DNA of 19,969 bases from Candidatus Omnitrophota bacterium. Lineage in GTDB: Bacteria; Omnitrophota; Gorgyraeia; Duberdicusellales; 4484-171. Of this stretch, positions 13,108 through 19,969 are shown one piece after another (the stretch's first letter is position 1; each line of letters opens with the position of its first letter). Under the pieces are notes generated by a model. The model was not told where the DNA came from. It made no database searches and saw nothing but the letters and a program-made list of their open reading frames with translations. Location of the stretch: the NCBI GenBank assembly GCA_028710385.1, contig JAQTUC010000007.1, positions 1-19,969 of the forward strand. Direction: 5' to 3'. A program made the position numbers and the translations under genes.

Positions 13108-15723
13108 TTACTGCAAATATACTTTTATGGTTTTTTCCGGATTCTTAAGAAGCTCAGACCGCTTTATAAGAAAATTTGAGTTTTCTCTGATAACTTTCTT
13201 CTCTCCAAAAAATATATCTTTTATCTCGTAGAAAGATTTAGCGGTGTTTTTTGCGATGTAGGCTACTTTTATAAGTTTCCCGGACAGGTTGAATTTTATT
13301 TCTATGGTATGATTGCAGAAATTCTGCGGCACCAATTTAGGGTTGATTACAAGGTCTCCATAACTAAATTTTATGCCCAAAGCTTCTTCAAGCAGCGTGT
13401 ATATGTACCAGGAGCTTGAACCCGTAAGATATAGGTAAAGTCCGCGGCCTTCATTGTTAAAGTATTCCGGTACCAATGGATAAATTTTCGCCTGCTCGCT
13501 TACCGCCATATTGTAAATAGACTGCATTACTTCAAATCCTTCTTTTACAAAGCCGCGGCGATATAGTGCATTTGCCAGCATAACCACCATGTGGCTGAAG
13601 AATGCGCCGTTTTCCTTATCTCCGTAAGAAAAGCCGAAAGCCCTGCCTAAATCAAGATATAAACCGCCGAAATCAGTGTTAAGCCGAAAGCCCCTTAATT
13701 CTTTATCGTAAAGGTGTTCTTTTATTGAAACCCAGGTATCTTTTATTTGTTTATCTGAAGCAACACCGCTCATAATGGCAAACACCTGGGATGTAAGCAT
13801 CACGCGTATGGTTTTATTATGTTTGCCCTCAACCCGGTTTCCTTTATTATCGTAGTAGCCGTTAAAAAATCCGTCGCTGAGCCATTCTTTTGCCCTCAGC
13901 CAGGATTTCATATGGGCTGATTTTTGTTCCAGGTCGCGGATAAGGTCGTCTATTTTTATTTTAATTTTTTCGCCGCTTATGCTTATTGTTTTTCCAAGAT
14001 AATCTTTAAGTTTTTTCTGCCTTTTCCTGTAATCGGCATAATCCGCTGTTTCATTCAGGCCATCAAGAAGGATTTTAAGCTCCTTAAGCAGGGAAATTGT
14101 TTTTGTCCTTGTTCTTAACTTCTTTAGTAAGGCGCAGATATCGGCCAGATTATGCGCATACATAAAGCTAAAAGCTGCGCTTTCGCCGTTTACAGAAGCC
14201 ATGTCCAAACCGTCATTCCAATCGGCATTTTCAAGCCTGATTATGTTATGCTTACCTACATTGAAAAATTGAACCACTGTTTGCACAAGGATATGTTCCA
14301 ATATTGTGCCCTGGTAAACCTTGCCGCTTTTTGTCCGCAGAAGGCTGTCTGCTTGTTTAAATCCGGAATCTATTTCTCTCGCTCTTTTTAACTGACAATC
14401 CCTGAAATAAGTTGTGTTTTCCAGTAAGATTTCCAAATCAGCGTTTTTATGTATATAGGAAGATAACGTAAGACAGGGCCACACTCCGTGGTCCATCCAC
14501 ACGCGGCTGATACGGTTTCTGTCAGGTATAAATTCCCCTTTGCTTGTTATAACTGTTGCGTTTGACCCGTCAATGCGCACGCCTTTAAAATTATGTAATA
14601 TAAGTTCTTTCGCTTTCGCGTTTTCCGTTAAAAGAAGCGCAAGCGCATCCTGCCAGAGGTCGCGCCAGCCGCGCCCGCCCTTACCGTAATCAAAGTGGGG
14701 GAGGAATGAGCAGCCGAAAAGTTTCCTGAGCGTTGGCTGCAGCTTAACCCAGATGAGCCAGTTATTGTAGGCGTCATCCTTAAAGTCAAAACTTAAACCT
14801 GAAAGGCAATTAAGCCAGTATTTTTTTGTTTCCTCAAAAGATTTTTCTATTTTTTGCGGGGAATCAAGCTTTGAAAAAGTATCGTGGATGTTTTTAATGT
14901 TTTTATCCATGCCCATTATAAGGAAGAATTCTGCTTCGTTCCCGGGCTTTAGGTTTTTTTCCCGAAACCTTAAAGCTGCGCATGCTTCTTTTCCGTCAAA
15001 TTCAGTTTTTTTCTCCGTTGCCGGTTTTGTATCTTCTGTGATAGCGGCCGGGTTTATCACATTTCCTTCCCTGAAGAAATAATCCAGCGTGGGGAACTGG
15101 CCTTGCGGCGCAATTTTTTCTCCCTCGTAGCCTAAAACAAAGTATATTGTTTCATTAACCTTATGCCCGCGTTCGTCAAACACCATCGCAGGCTTTACGA
15201 ATATTCCGTATTTATCCAGTTCAACCCTGTTTAAGAGGCTGGTTACGTGTCTGTGATCGCGCAAATTTTTTTCTGCCCTGGCAAACACAGGCATGAAAGA
15301 AGTGGGCGTTATGCTTAATTCCTTTTGCGATGTATTCTTTACTTTTATTTGCATTACTTCAACGCCCAGATTCCAGGGGATGAAATTAAGAATTTCTATA
15401 TTCAATTTTTCCGTTCTTTTTATAATTTTCTGGTAAAGCAATCCGTATTCGGCAATATCTTTATAGGGATAAGAGCAGCGCACAATTTCTCTGCCGGCCC
15501 TTATAAAAAATTCCCTGCGGCAGAGTAGATTATTCCTTACGTCTTCAACGCTTGCAGGTTGCAGGAGGAAATGGTCGTTATCTTCCTTGATGTCTCCGGC
15601 AAGATTCGGGCTTATGGCGCTTAATATTGTGCCTTTGGCGTTTGTAAGAGGAAAATAAAGATTATATTTTTGCGGGTTTTCTACCGTAAATGTGCCGTTT
15701 GTATCTTTGAAGTTATAAATCAT
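13108..15723 (-). CDS. GH94-type glycoside phosphorylase (cellobiose/chitobiose phosphorylase-like)
   Basis: An 871-residue cytoplasmic enzyme expected to split a beta-linked disaccharide or short glucan with phosphate, giving a sugar-1-phosphate. An N-terminal beta-sandwich (about 1-270) is followed by an (alpha/alpha)6 barrel with the blocks FLPHFDYGKGGRGWRDLWQD, MDHGVWPC and ENADWNDGLDMA (D501 and D504; this block holds the catalytic Asp), then EYFNNEGRGLYLYLTGSSSW, which shapes the phosphate/sugar site. The substrate cannot be fixed by eye, and the related family GH149 should be considered. The start is supported by GGAG a few bases before the ATG. A palindromic repeat separates it from ispH upstream. 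No sugar transporter is nearby. Confidence 0.88.
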   Translation of the reverse strand: MIYNFKDTNGTFTVENPQKYNLYFPLTNAKGTILSAISPNLAGDIKEDNDHFLLQPASVEDVRNNLLCRREFFIRAGREIVRCSYPYKDIAEYGLLYQKIIKRTEKLNIEILNFIPWNLGVEVMQIKVKNTSQKELSITPTSFMPVFARAEKNLRDHRHVTSLLNRVELDKYGIFVKPAMVFDERGHKVNETIYFVLGYEGEKIAPQGQFPTLDYFFREGNVINPAAITEDTKPATEKKTEFDGKEACAALRFREKNLKPGNEAEFFLIMGMDKNIKNIHDTFSKLDSPQKIEKSFEETKKYWLNCLSGLSFDFKDDAYNNWLIWVKLQPTLRKLFGCSFLPHFDYGKGGRGWRDLWQDALALLLTENAKAKELILHNFKGVRIDGSNATVITSKGEFIPDRNRISRVWMDHGVWPCLTLSSYIHKNADLEILLENTTYFRDCQLKRAREIDSGFKQADSLLRTKSGKVYQGTILEHILVQTVVQFFNVGKHNIIRLENADWNDGLDMASVNGESAAFSFMYAHNLADICALLKKLRTRTKTISLLKELKILLDGLNETADYADYRKRQKKLKDYLGKTISISGEKIKIKIDDLIRDLEQKSAHMKSWLRAKEWLSDGFFNGYYDNKGNRVEGKHNKTIRVMLTSQVFAIMSGVASDKQIKDTWVSIKEHLYDKELRGFRLNTDFGGLYLDLGRAFGFSYGDKENGAFFSHMVVMLANALYRRGFVKEGFEVMQSIYNMAVSEQAKIYPLVPEYFNNEGRGLYLYLTGSSSWYIYTLLEEALGIKFSYGDLVINPKLVPQNFCNHTIEIKFNLSGKLIKVAYIAKNTAKSFYEIKDIFFGEKKVIRENSNFLIKRSELLKNPEKTIKVYLQ

Positions 15724-15734
15724 TTAATCTCCTC

Positions 15735-15792
15735 AATGAGCACGTGATTTTTCCAAGCCATAAAACATTGTAGGAAAAATCACAGTGCGAAT
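15735..15792. repeat. Imperfect palindromic repeat, copy 2 (ispH-GH94 gap)
   Basis: It starts AATGAGCACGTGATTTTTCC and ends AGGAAAAATCACAGTGCGAAT, and the arms are near reverse complements. Compared with copy 1 at 819-903, the left arm has GTGATTTT where copy 1 has ATTATTT, and the right arm has AAAATCAC where copy 1 has AAATAAT, so pairing is kept. The centre is a short unrelated spacer. Its left arm runs close to the SD of the phosphorylase gene. Confidence 0.7.
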
Positions 15793-15851
15793 TGACCCTT
15801 GACATTTACCTTAATATGTTTATTTAGGTAGATGCCAAAGGCTAAATTCTA

Positions 15852-16757
15852 CTACATGATTTTTCTGCGTCTATGACTTGAAAAATCATAAGTCTCATTT
15901 AGTCTCCCTGCTATTGTTTCTAAAACCTCAACCGGGGTTGAAGCGCCGCCTATTATTCCTATGGACGTGAATCTGCGAAAGTTATTTTTATTTATATACT
16001 GCGAAGTTATCCAGAAAGAATTTTTATTTATTTTCTTAGCTGCCTCATAAAGCCTTTTGGTATTTGCGCTTTTCTTTGAGCCTACAACCAATACTGCTTT
16101 GCATCGCATAGATAATTCTTCTATCTCTCTCTGGCGCAGCCGCGTGGGGTTGCATATTGTATTTATAAACAAGAGTTCTTCCGCATGCCTTGCAAGCCGG
16201 TTAATCACTTCAACTACGTTTTCCAGCGTCTGCGTTGACTGGCAGATGACGCCTATTTTATTTTTTATGTCTTCCTGGAACCTGACGGCCTCGTCTTTAT
16301 TTTCCAGGATTATTCCGTTTTTTATATTGCCAAGTATACCTTTGGTTTCTTCGTGGTTTCTGTCGCCGACGATAACAACCTGATAACCTTTTTCTTCAAG
16401 CTCCCTGGCTTTCTTATGTATATCTTTTACCATCGGACACGTTGCATCTACAATGTTTAAATCCATAGCTTTAAGTTTTTCGTAAGTTTCAAGAGGCTCA
16501 CCGTGCGCCTTTATGATTACATTTGAGCGGGGCGGCAATTTATTAAGAAAATCGGCCCTTTTTATGCCTGATTTTTCTATGTCTTCGCATACGCCTTCGT
16601 TATGCACCAATTCGCCTTTTATGTAGACATTTTTATATTTAACACCGGCTTCTTTGGCTATTTTTATAGCGCGTTTAACCCCGAAACAAAAGCCGCAGTG
16701 TTTGGCAAGATAGATTTTTACCCCGCTCTTCCTTATGCTATTTTTTGTAGGCGTCAT
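15852..16757 (-). CDS. ispH: 4-hydroxy-3-methylbut-2-enyl diphosphate reductase
   Basis: The last enzyme of the MEP isoprenoid pathway, reducing HMBPP to IPP and DMAPP with a 4Fe-4S cluster. The three cluster cysteines lie in CGFCFGVKRA (C24), DATCPMVKDIHKKA and NTICNPTRLRQ. The active-site histidine is in GELVHN (H52). NHEETKG holds the catalytic glutamate, and STQT and SKKSANTKRL bind the diphosphate. The 301-residue length is normal. The ATG at 16757 gives about 13 residues before the usual first strand; there is no SD. The last 13 or so residues (from TYDFSSHRRRKIM) follow the conserved GGASTPVEVLE end and are encoded by a palindromic DNA stretch, so the tail may come from a repeat. Confidence 0.96.
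   Translation of the reverse strand: MTPTKNSIRKSGVKIYLAKHCGFCFGVKRAIKIAKEAGVKYKNVYIKGELVHNEGVCEDIEKSGIKRADFLNKLPPRSNVIIKAHGEPLETYEKLKAMDLNIVDATCPMVKDIHKKARELEEKGYQVVIVGDRNHEETKGILGNIKNGIILENKDEAVRFQEDIKNKIGVICQSTQTLENVVEVINRLARHAEELLFINTICNPTRLRQREIEELSMRCKAVLVVGSKKSANTKRLYEAAKKINKNSFWITSQYINKNNFRRFTSIGIIGGASTPVEVLETIAGRLNETYDFSSHRRRKIM
15856..15889. repeat. Inverted repeat covering the 3' end of ispH
   Basis: ATGATTTTTC (15856-15865) pairs perfectly with GAAAAATCAT (15880-15889) around 14 bases. The arm differs from the core of the repeat 65 bases away (GTGATTTTTC / GAAAAATCAC) by a single base pair, and the change is paired. No U-run follows on the ispH strand, so it is not a standard terminator. 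Confidence 0.55.
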
Positions 16758-16787
16758 TTTGCTATTTAGTGAGAATTGATACGATTT

Positions 16788-16793
16788 ATTATA
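16788..16793 (-). promoter_or_regulatory. Candidate -10 for ispH
   Basis: TATAAT on the minus strand, about 30 bases before the ispH ATG at 16757. No good -35 is seen, and the large hairpin at 16802-16866 occupies that position. The predicted leader of about 24 bases has no SD. Confidence 0.4.
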
Positions 16794-16801
16794 CTACCAT
16801 T

Positions 16802-16866
16802 GAGCCCGTCTTCCTGCTAAACTTCCTATGTGTTTTTAGCAGACATTCTGAGGAAAGGCGGGGTTC
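16802..16866. repeat. Long imperfect hairpin in the ispH / Trx-CcdA divergent gap
   Basis: The outer arms GAGCCCGTCTTCCT (16802-16815) and AGGAAAGGCGGGGTTC (16851-16866) pair over about 13 positions with small bulges. A second stem, GCTAAA (16816-16821) with TTTAGC (16835-16840), stacks on it. It is GC-richer than the flanks. It lies outside the predicted transcripts of both neighbours, so a DNA-level element or dispersed repeat is more likely than an mRNA leader. Confidence 0.55.
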
Positions 16867-16928
16867 ATAGGTATATATTCTACAATAAATTAGCCATTTT
16901 TCATTATAAATTTGTTAACACAAATGGC

Positions 16929-16974
16929 CACGAATTGGAAACGAATTTCCACGAATGATTCGTGGATATTCGTG
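16929..16974. repeat. ACGAAT/ATTCGT repeat array, copy B
   Basis: Units CACGAAT, AACGAAT and CCACGAAT face ATTCGTGG and ATTCGTG. The centre TCCACGAATGATTCGTGGA (16948-16966) is a perfect palindrome with one central base. The 19-base string AAACGAATTTCCACGAATG is shared with copy A at 9068-9158, and both arrays lie about 50 bases before a plus-strand ATG. Confidence 0.7.
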
Positions 16975-17008
16975 CTTAAAATTTACTTATAGATTTTTAC
17001 AATATGAT

Positions 17009-17017
17009 TGGTATAAT
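17009..17017 (+). promoter_or_regulatory. Extended -10 promoter for the Trx-CcdA gene
   Basis: TGGTATAAT, a perfect extended -10, ends eight bases before the ATG at 17026. The predicted start at about 17024 makes the transcript leaderless or nearly so. There is no -35 at the expected spacing and no SD. Confidence 0.55.
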
Positions 17018-17025
17018 CTATTCTT

Positions 17026-18222
17026 ATGAAACGCATATTATTAGTTTTAGCTCTGGTAATTATGCCTGTTTACGCCAACTCGCAGGATACCCCCGCAAAG
17101 GCCGTTGGGAATATAACAACCGAGGCGGTCAAGGCCACGCCCAGCGGGAACGGTAAGCTTACTGTAATTGTTTTTTATTCTGTCCATTGCAAGATATGCA
17201 TGGAATTGGAGAAAGAATTCCTGCCGCCGATAAAAGAAAAATATAAAGGTAAAGTTATATGGGAAGAGCTTGAGACCTCAAACAATTCCGCTAACCTTAT
17301 GAAACTTGTAACATTAAGCGTGCGCCTAAGAAATGACGACGGCTACGTGCCTTCTGTCCTGGTGGGCGATCAGCTGCTTATAGGAAAGGAAGAGATAAAA
17401 ACCAAACTGGTTAACTCAATAGAAGAAACTTTAAAAGCCAAGGCAGGGCCCTTAGGATTTCTTAAAGTGGACCTTCTTCAGGTATTTAAAAAGATTTCAA
17501 TATTTACGGTTATTATCAGCGGACTGATAGATGGAATAAATCCGTGCGCTTTTGCGGTAATTGTTTTCTTCGTCTCTTTTCTCGCGGTGTACGGATACAG
17601 GAGGAGAGAAATAATTTACGTCGGCACTTCTTACTGTTTTGCCGTATTTCTCACGTACCTTCTTATAGGCCTTGGTTTTTTTAATTTTCTTTATTCTTTG
17701 ACTAATTTCTATTCGGTTATAAAAATTTTCTATTATTTTATCGCAGCGTTTTGTTTTATTCTGTCCGCTTTGGCGCTCTACGACTTTTTTAAATTCAAAA
17801 GAACAAAACAGACAGACGGTATGGTTTTGCAGCTGCCGCACTTTTTCAAAAAACGCATTAATGAAATAATAGGCAGGCATTTACGCAAAAAACAGGATGA
17901 AGGAGCGCTTAGCCTTGCAGTCAGCGCATTTGTAGTAGGATTTTTTGTGTCTTTGCTTGAGGGCGCCTGCACCGGCCAGGTATATCTGCCCACAATTGTA
18001 CTCATCCTAAAAAATACAAATATGCGCGCCATAGCCTTTAGCTACCTTGTTATCTATAACCTTATGTTCATACTTCCTCTTGTAGTTATTTTTGCGCTTT
18101 CACTTTTGGGCTTTAGCTCCCAGAAATTCAATAATTTTTTAAAAGATAATATGGGCGGAATAAAATTTTTAATGTTTTTACTGTTTTTACTTTTGGGGCT
18201 TGTAATACTATGGATAAGTTAA
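17026..18222 (+). CDS. Thioredoxin-like domain fused to a CcdA/DsbD-type transporter
   Basis: A 398-residue inner-membrane protein. It has a signal peptide (about residues 1-19), a periplasmic thioredoxin-like domain (about 45-145) with the redox motif CKIC (C55, C58), then a CcdA/DsbD-type membrane domain of about six helices (from about 160). The two membrane cysteines lie in INPCAF (C174) and GACTGQVYLPT (C315), the classic half-motifs of DsbD-beta/CcdA. Such proteins carry electrons from cytoplasmic thioredoxin across the membrane. Here the order is periplasmic thioredoxin first, membrane domain second, with no DsbD-alpha domain, so the acceptor must be another protein. The next gene, which overlaps by 13 bases, is a cysteine-bearing exported protein and a natural candidate. 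Confidence 0.88.
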   Translation: MKRILLVLALVIMPVYANSQDTPAKAVGNITTEAVKATPSGNGKLTVIVFYSVHCKICMELEKEFLPPIKEKYKGKVIWEELETSNNSANLMKLVTLSVRLRNDDGYVPSVLVGDQLLIGKEEIKTKLVNSIEETLKAKAGPLGFLKVDLLQVFKKISIFTVIISGLIDGINPCAFAVIVFFVSFLAVYGYRRREIIYVGTSYCFAVFLTYLLIGLGFFNFLYSLTNFYSVIKIFYYFIAAFCFILSALALYDFFKFKRTKQTDGMVLQLPHFFKKRINEIIGRHLRKKQDEGALSLAVSAFVVGFFVSLLEGACTGQVYLPTIVLILKNTNMRAIAFSYLVIYNLMFILPLVVIFALSLLGFSSQKFNNFLKDNMGGIKFLMFLLFLLLGLVILWIS

Positions 18223-18596
18223 AGATATTTATATTATTTTTTTCAATCAGTTCCTGTTTCCTCGTACAGGCTGAGGATCAAGAATCTACCATTGAGTATA
18301 ATATAGGAATAATACCGCCGGATAGGGTATTTACAAAAACCTACGATATAAAAGAAGAAGTCTACAGCGCGGTAAGCATGTGTGAATGCGTTGAGGTAGA
18401 TTTAATAAAGGAAAAAGGCTTTTCCAAGGTTGAGATTGAATTTAATCCGGCAGAGTATAAGGGTCTGACGATTGTAGAGGTGAAGTTGCTTTGTAAAGGC
18501 AATAAGGTTATCACTTTGCGGCTGCGCGCTTACGTTCAGGCAAAACAACCAGCCGGACAAAAAAATCCGTACAATCAAATTCCCTTAAAAAAATAA
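18210..18596 (+). CDS. DUF1573-like exported protein
   Basis: A 128-residue protein with a signal peptide. ISSC (cysteine 16) fits a lipobox, so it may be a lipoprotein; cleavage at VQA by signal peptidase I is the alternative. The mature part shows an Ig-like beta pattern, with a CEC motif (in SVSMCECVEVDL, about residues 56-60) and then VEIEFNPAEYKGLTIVEVKL. This matches the DUF1573 layout, whose members usually read CxC followed by FxPxxYxG. DUF1573 function is unknown to me. The CxC pair is a plausible redox or metal site, and the overlap with the thioredoxin-CcdA gene suggests it is the reduced partner. The domain call is by pattern only. Confidence 0.7.
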   Translation: MDKLKIFILFFSISSCFLVQAEDQESTIEYNIGIIPPDRVFTKTYDIKEEVYSAVSMCECVEVDLIKEKGFSKVEIEFNPAEYKGLTIVEVKLLCKGNKVITLRLRAYVQAKQPAGQKNPYNQIPLKK

Positions 18597-18629
18597 ATAA
18601 AAAGCTTATCCGGCTGAAACGGCCAACCA

Positions 18630-19925
18630 ATGAACCATCCGCATCTTCTTTTTTCAGATAAAAAAGGTAAAATCCACAGGCATCCGTTCCTTAAAATGGC
18701 TGTTTCAAGCCTTAATCTTTTTAAAAAGCCCAAAGAAAATGATTTGATAAAAATTCCCGAAGGAAGTTCGTTGTTTTATCTTCCAAACCGCATTCCGGTT
18801 GGTTTTAACGAAAAAACAGGAGAGTTTACGCCGCTTTTTGAATTTGAGGGTAATCCGGTATTCGCTGTTGCCGCATTTATCATTCCGGCATATTTAAGGC
18901 TGTATAATCCGGCAATTGTAAAATCGGGCGAAGGCAGGCTCCCTCTTTGGGCTTATGCTGCCTGCGGGGTAGTTGGCAGTAACGTATATGTCGCTGCAGC
19001 GCGTATAGATAGAAGAATACGCCAGAGCCCGCATTTTTACAATGGCAGCATTATAAGAAAGCAGGTCAAAAGGTTTTTAAAGAGTTATCCGCAAAACAGG
19101 CTTGTAAGGCATTTATCAAACTGCGCCTTAAACTATAACTGTCTCGCCGCAAAAAACTTTTTCCTAAAGAGATGGGAAGCGCCAATGCCTACTTCGCGCG
19201 TTTGTAACGCCCGCTGCATAGGTTGTCTTTCTTATCAGGAGTCTGATTGCGAAGCGTCCCATAACAGGATAAGCTTTAAGCCAAGCGTTTCAGAGCTTTA
19301 TGAGGTAATGTATAACCATCTAACTTCGGCGCGCGAAGCAATAGCAAGCTTCGGTCAGGGCTGTGAGGGGGAGCCTTTGTTTTACGCTGACACTATCGCG
19401 GAAGCTATAAGCAAAGTAAGGGAAAATACCGCTTGCGGCACAATAAATATGAATACAAACGCAAGCATGCCCGGGAAAATTGATTTACTTTGCAGGGCCG
19501 GCATTGATTCTTTTCGCGTAAGCTTAAGCAGCCCGCAGGAAAAATTTTACAACCGCTATTTCCGGCCTTTGAATTATAAATTCAGCGATGTTTTAAGGTC
19601 AATTGAAACTGCAAAAAAACACAATAAATTCGTTTCGGTAAATTTATTTATATTCCCCGGCTTTTCTGATTCAAAAGAAGAAATAAAAGCCCTGCTTAAA
19701 TTCATAAAAAATACAGGCGTGGATATGCTACAGATGCGTAATCTAAACATAGACCCTGATTTTTACTTTGAAGTATTAAGGAGCAGGGATTTTACCCCGC
19801 AAGGCGTAACCGCTCTTGTAAATATTCTAAACAAAGAATTTCCCCGCCTTAAAATAGGCTATTTTAACCTTCCAAAAGAAAAATTCAAAAACTTTGAAAA
19901 TATGGTAATATTAAACAAAAGGTAA
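18630..19925 (+). CDS. Radical SAM protein of an uncharacterised family
   Basis: A 431-residue cytoplasmic radical SAM enzyme. The iron-sulfur motif is CNARCIGC (C192, C196, C199). It is followed by SFGQGCEGEPL, a motif I recall from an unassigned radical SAM family, and then INMNTNAS and FRVSLSSP blocks of the barrel. The N-terminal 180 residues form an extra domain with HRHPFLKMA and IKIPEGSSLFYLPNRIPVGF, which seem to belong to the same family, supporting the ATG at 18630. Extra cysteines lie near 165-172 and in YQESDCEA. There is no SPASM-type C-terminal cysteine cluster. It sits 33 bases after the DUF1573-like gene and has no clear SD. The substrate is unknown; a role in modifying a peptide, cofactor or lipid is open. 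Confidence 0.85.
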   Translation: MNHPHLLFSDKKGKIHRHPFLKMAVSSLNLFKKPKENDLIKIPEGSSLFYLPNRIPVGFNEKTGEFTPLFEFEGNPVFAVAAFIIPAYLRLYNPAIVKSGEGRLPLWAYAACGVVGSNVYVAAARIDRRIRQSPHFYNGSIIRKQVKRFLKSYPQNRLVRHLSNCALNYNCLAAKNFFLKRWEAPMPTSRVCNARCIGCLSYQESDCEASHNRISFKPSVSELYEVMYNHLTSAREAIASFGQGCEGEPLFYADTIAEAISKVRENTACGTINMNTNASMPGKIDLLCRAGIDSFRVSLSSPQEKFYNRYFRPLNYKFSDVLRSIETAKKHNKFVSVNLFIFPGFSDSKEEIKALLKFIKNTGVDMLQMRNLNIDPDFYFEVLRSRDFTPQGVTALVNILNKEFPRLKIGYFNLPKEKFKNFENMVILNKR

Positions 19926-19965
19926 ATTGTTCTGGTATTTACCTGTTTCTAAAGGGGAGGTGGCT

Positions 19966-19969
19966 ATGA
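19966..19969 (+). CDS. Start of the next gene, cut by the window end
   Basis: Only an ATG is visible. GGGGAGG (19954-19960) lies five bases upstream, a strong ribosome-binding site; an in-frame GTG at 19960 is a less likely start. The gene is 40 bases after the radical SAM stop and probably belongs to the same operon. Confidence 0.5.

Noticed and set aside
15856..15889. Intrinsic terminator for ispH
   Set aside because: The stem lies inside the coding end and no U-run follows on the minus strand.
16780..16860. tRNA-like GGCTCAATGGTAG on the minus strand, resembling a D-arm
   Set aside because: No matching acceptor stem, anticodon arm or T-arm (GGTTC-A-ANNCC) can be formed around it.

Overview
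The window looks like a chromosome segment of an uncultured Gram-negative (diderm) bacterium with a moderately AT-rich genome. An outer-membrane secretin, a PilNOPQ-type pilus-alignment set, an AsmA-like protein and bacterial housekeeping genes (rlmN, ispH, HU) show the diderm state. The gene mix recalls Candidatus Omnitrophota and related lineages: GspA/GspB next to PilQ, a GH94-type phosphorylase, a thioredoxin-CcdA fusion, and many short palindromic intergenic repeats. That placement is an inference from gene content, not from a marker phylogeny.

Region 1 (1-4937, plus) is a type IV pilus / type II secretion-like envelope cluster: the 3' end of pilN, then pilO, a block of palindromic repeats, pilP, a pilQ-like secretin, a GspA/ExeA-type AAA ATPase, an unrecognised exported protein, a short degraded stretch, and a GspB-like protein. 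PilP and GspB carry visibly similar C-terminal beta domains and flank the secretin. GspA/GspB homologues are known to help secretins assemble, so this looks like one pilus secretin unit with its own assembly factors.

Region 2 (5012-8398, plus) is housekeeping: rlmN, a VTT/TVP38-type membrane protein, a flavin-reductase-like protein and a NOL1/NOP2/Sun-type RNA m5C methyltransferase. A divergently placed HU gene follows (8667-8936, minus), with a textbook promoter, a strong Shine-Dalgarno sequence and a bidirectional terminator. Region 3 (9206-10599, plus) pairs an archaeal-type SAM methyltransferase with a TPR protein that starts on an overlapping TTG.

Region 4 (10596-16757, minus) is ispH, a large GH94-like glycoside phosphorylase and an AsmA-like protein. 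Region 5 (17026-end, plus) is a thioredoxin-CcdA fusion, a small DUF1573-like exported protein, a radical SAM enzyme of an uncharacterised family, and the start codon of one more gene.

Three signals go beyond ordinary annotation. First, dispersed palindromic repeats occupy many intergenic gaps, including one pair whose stems differ by compensating changes. Second, several genes lack a Shine-Dalgarno sequence and have an extended -10 element only a few bases before the ATG, which suggests leaderless transcripts. Two of these also have the same ACGAAT-type repeat about 50 bp upstream. Third, the thioredoxin-CcdA / cysteine-bearing DUF1573-like / radical SAM cluster is a candidate uncharacterised envelope redox or maturation module. 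No CRISPR array, tRNA, rRNA, prophage or transposase gene was seen.
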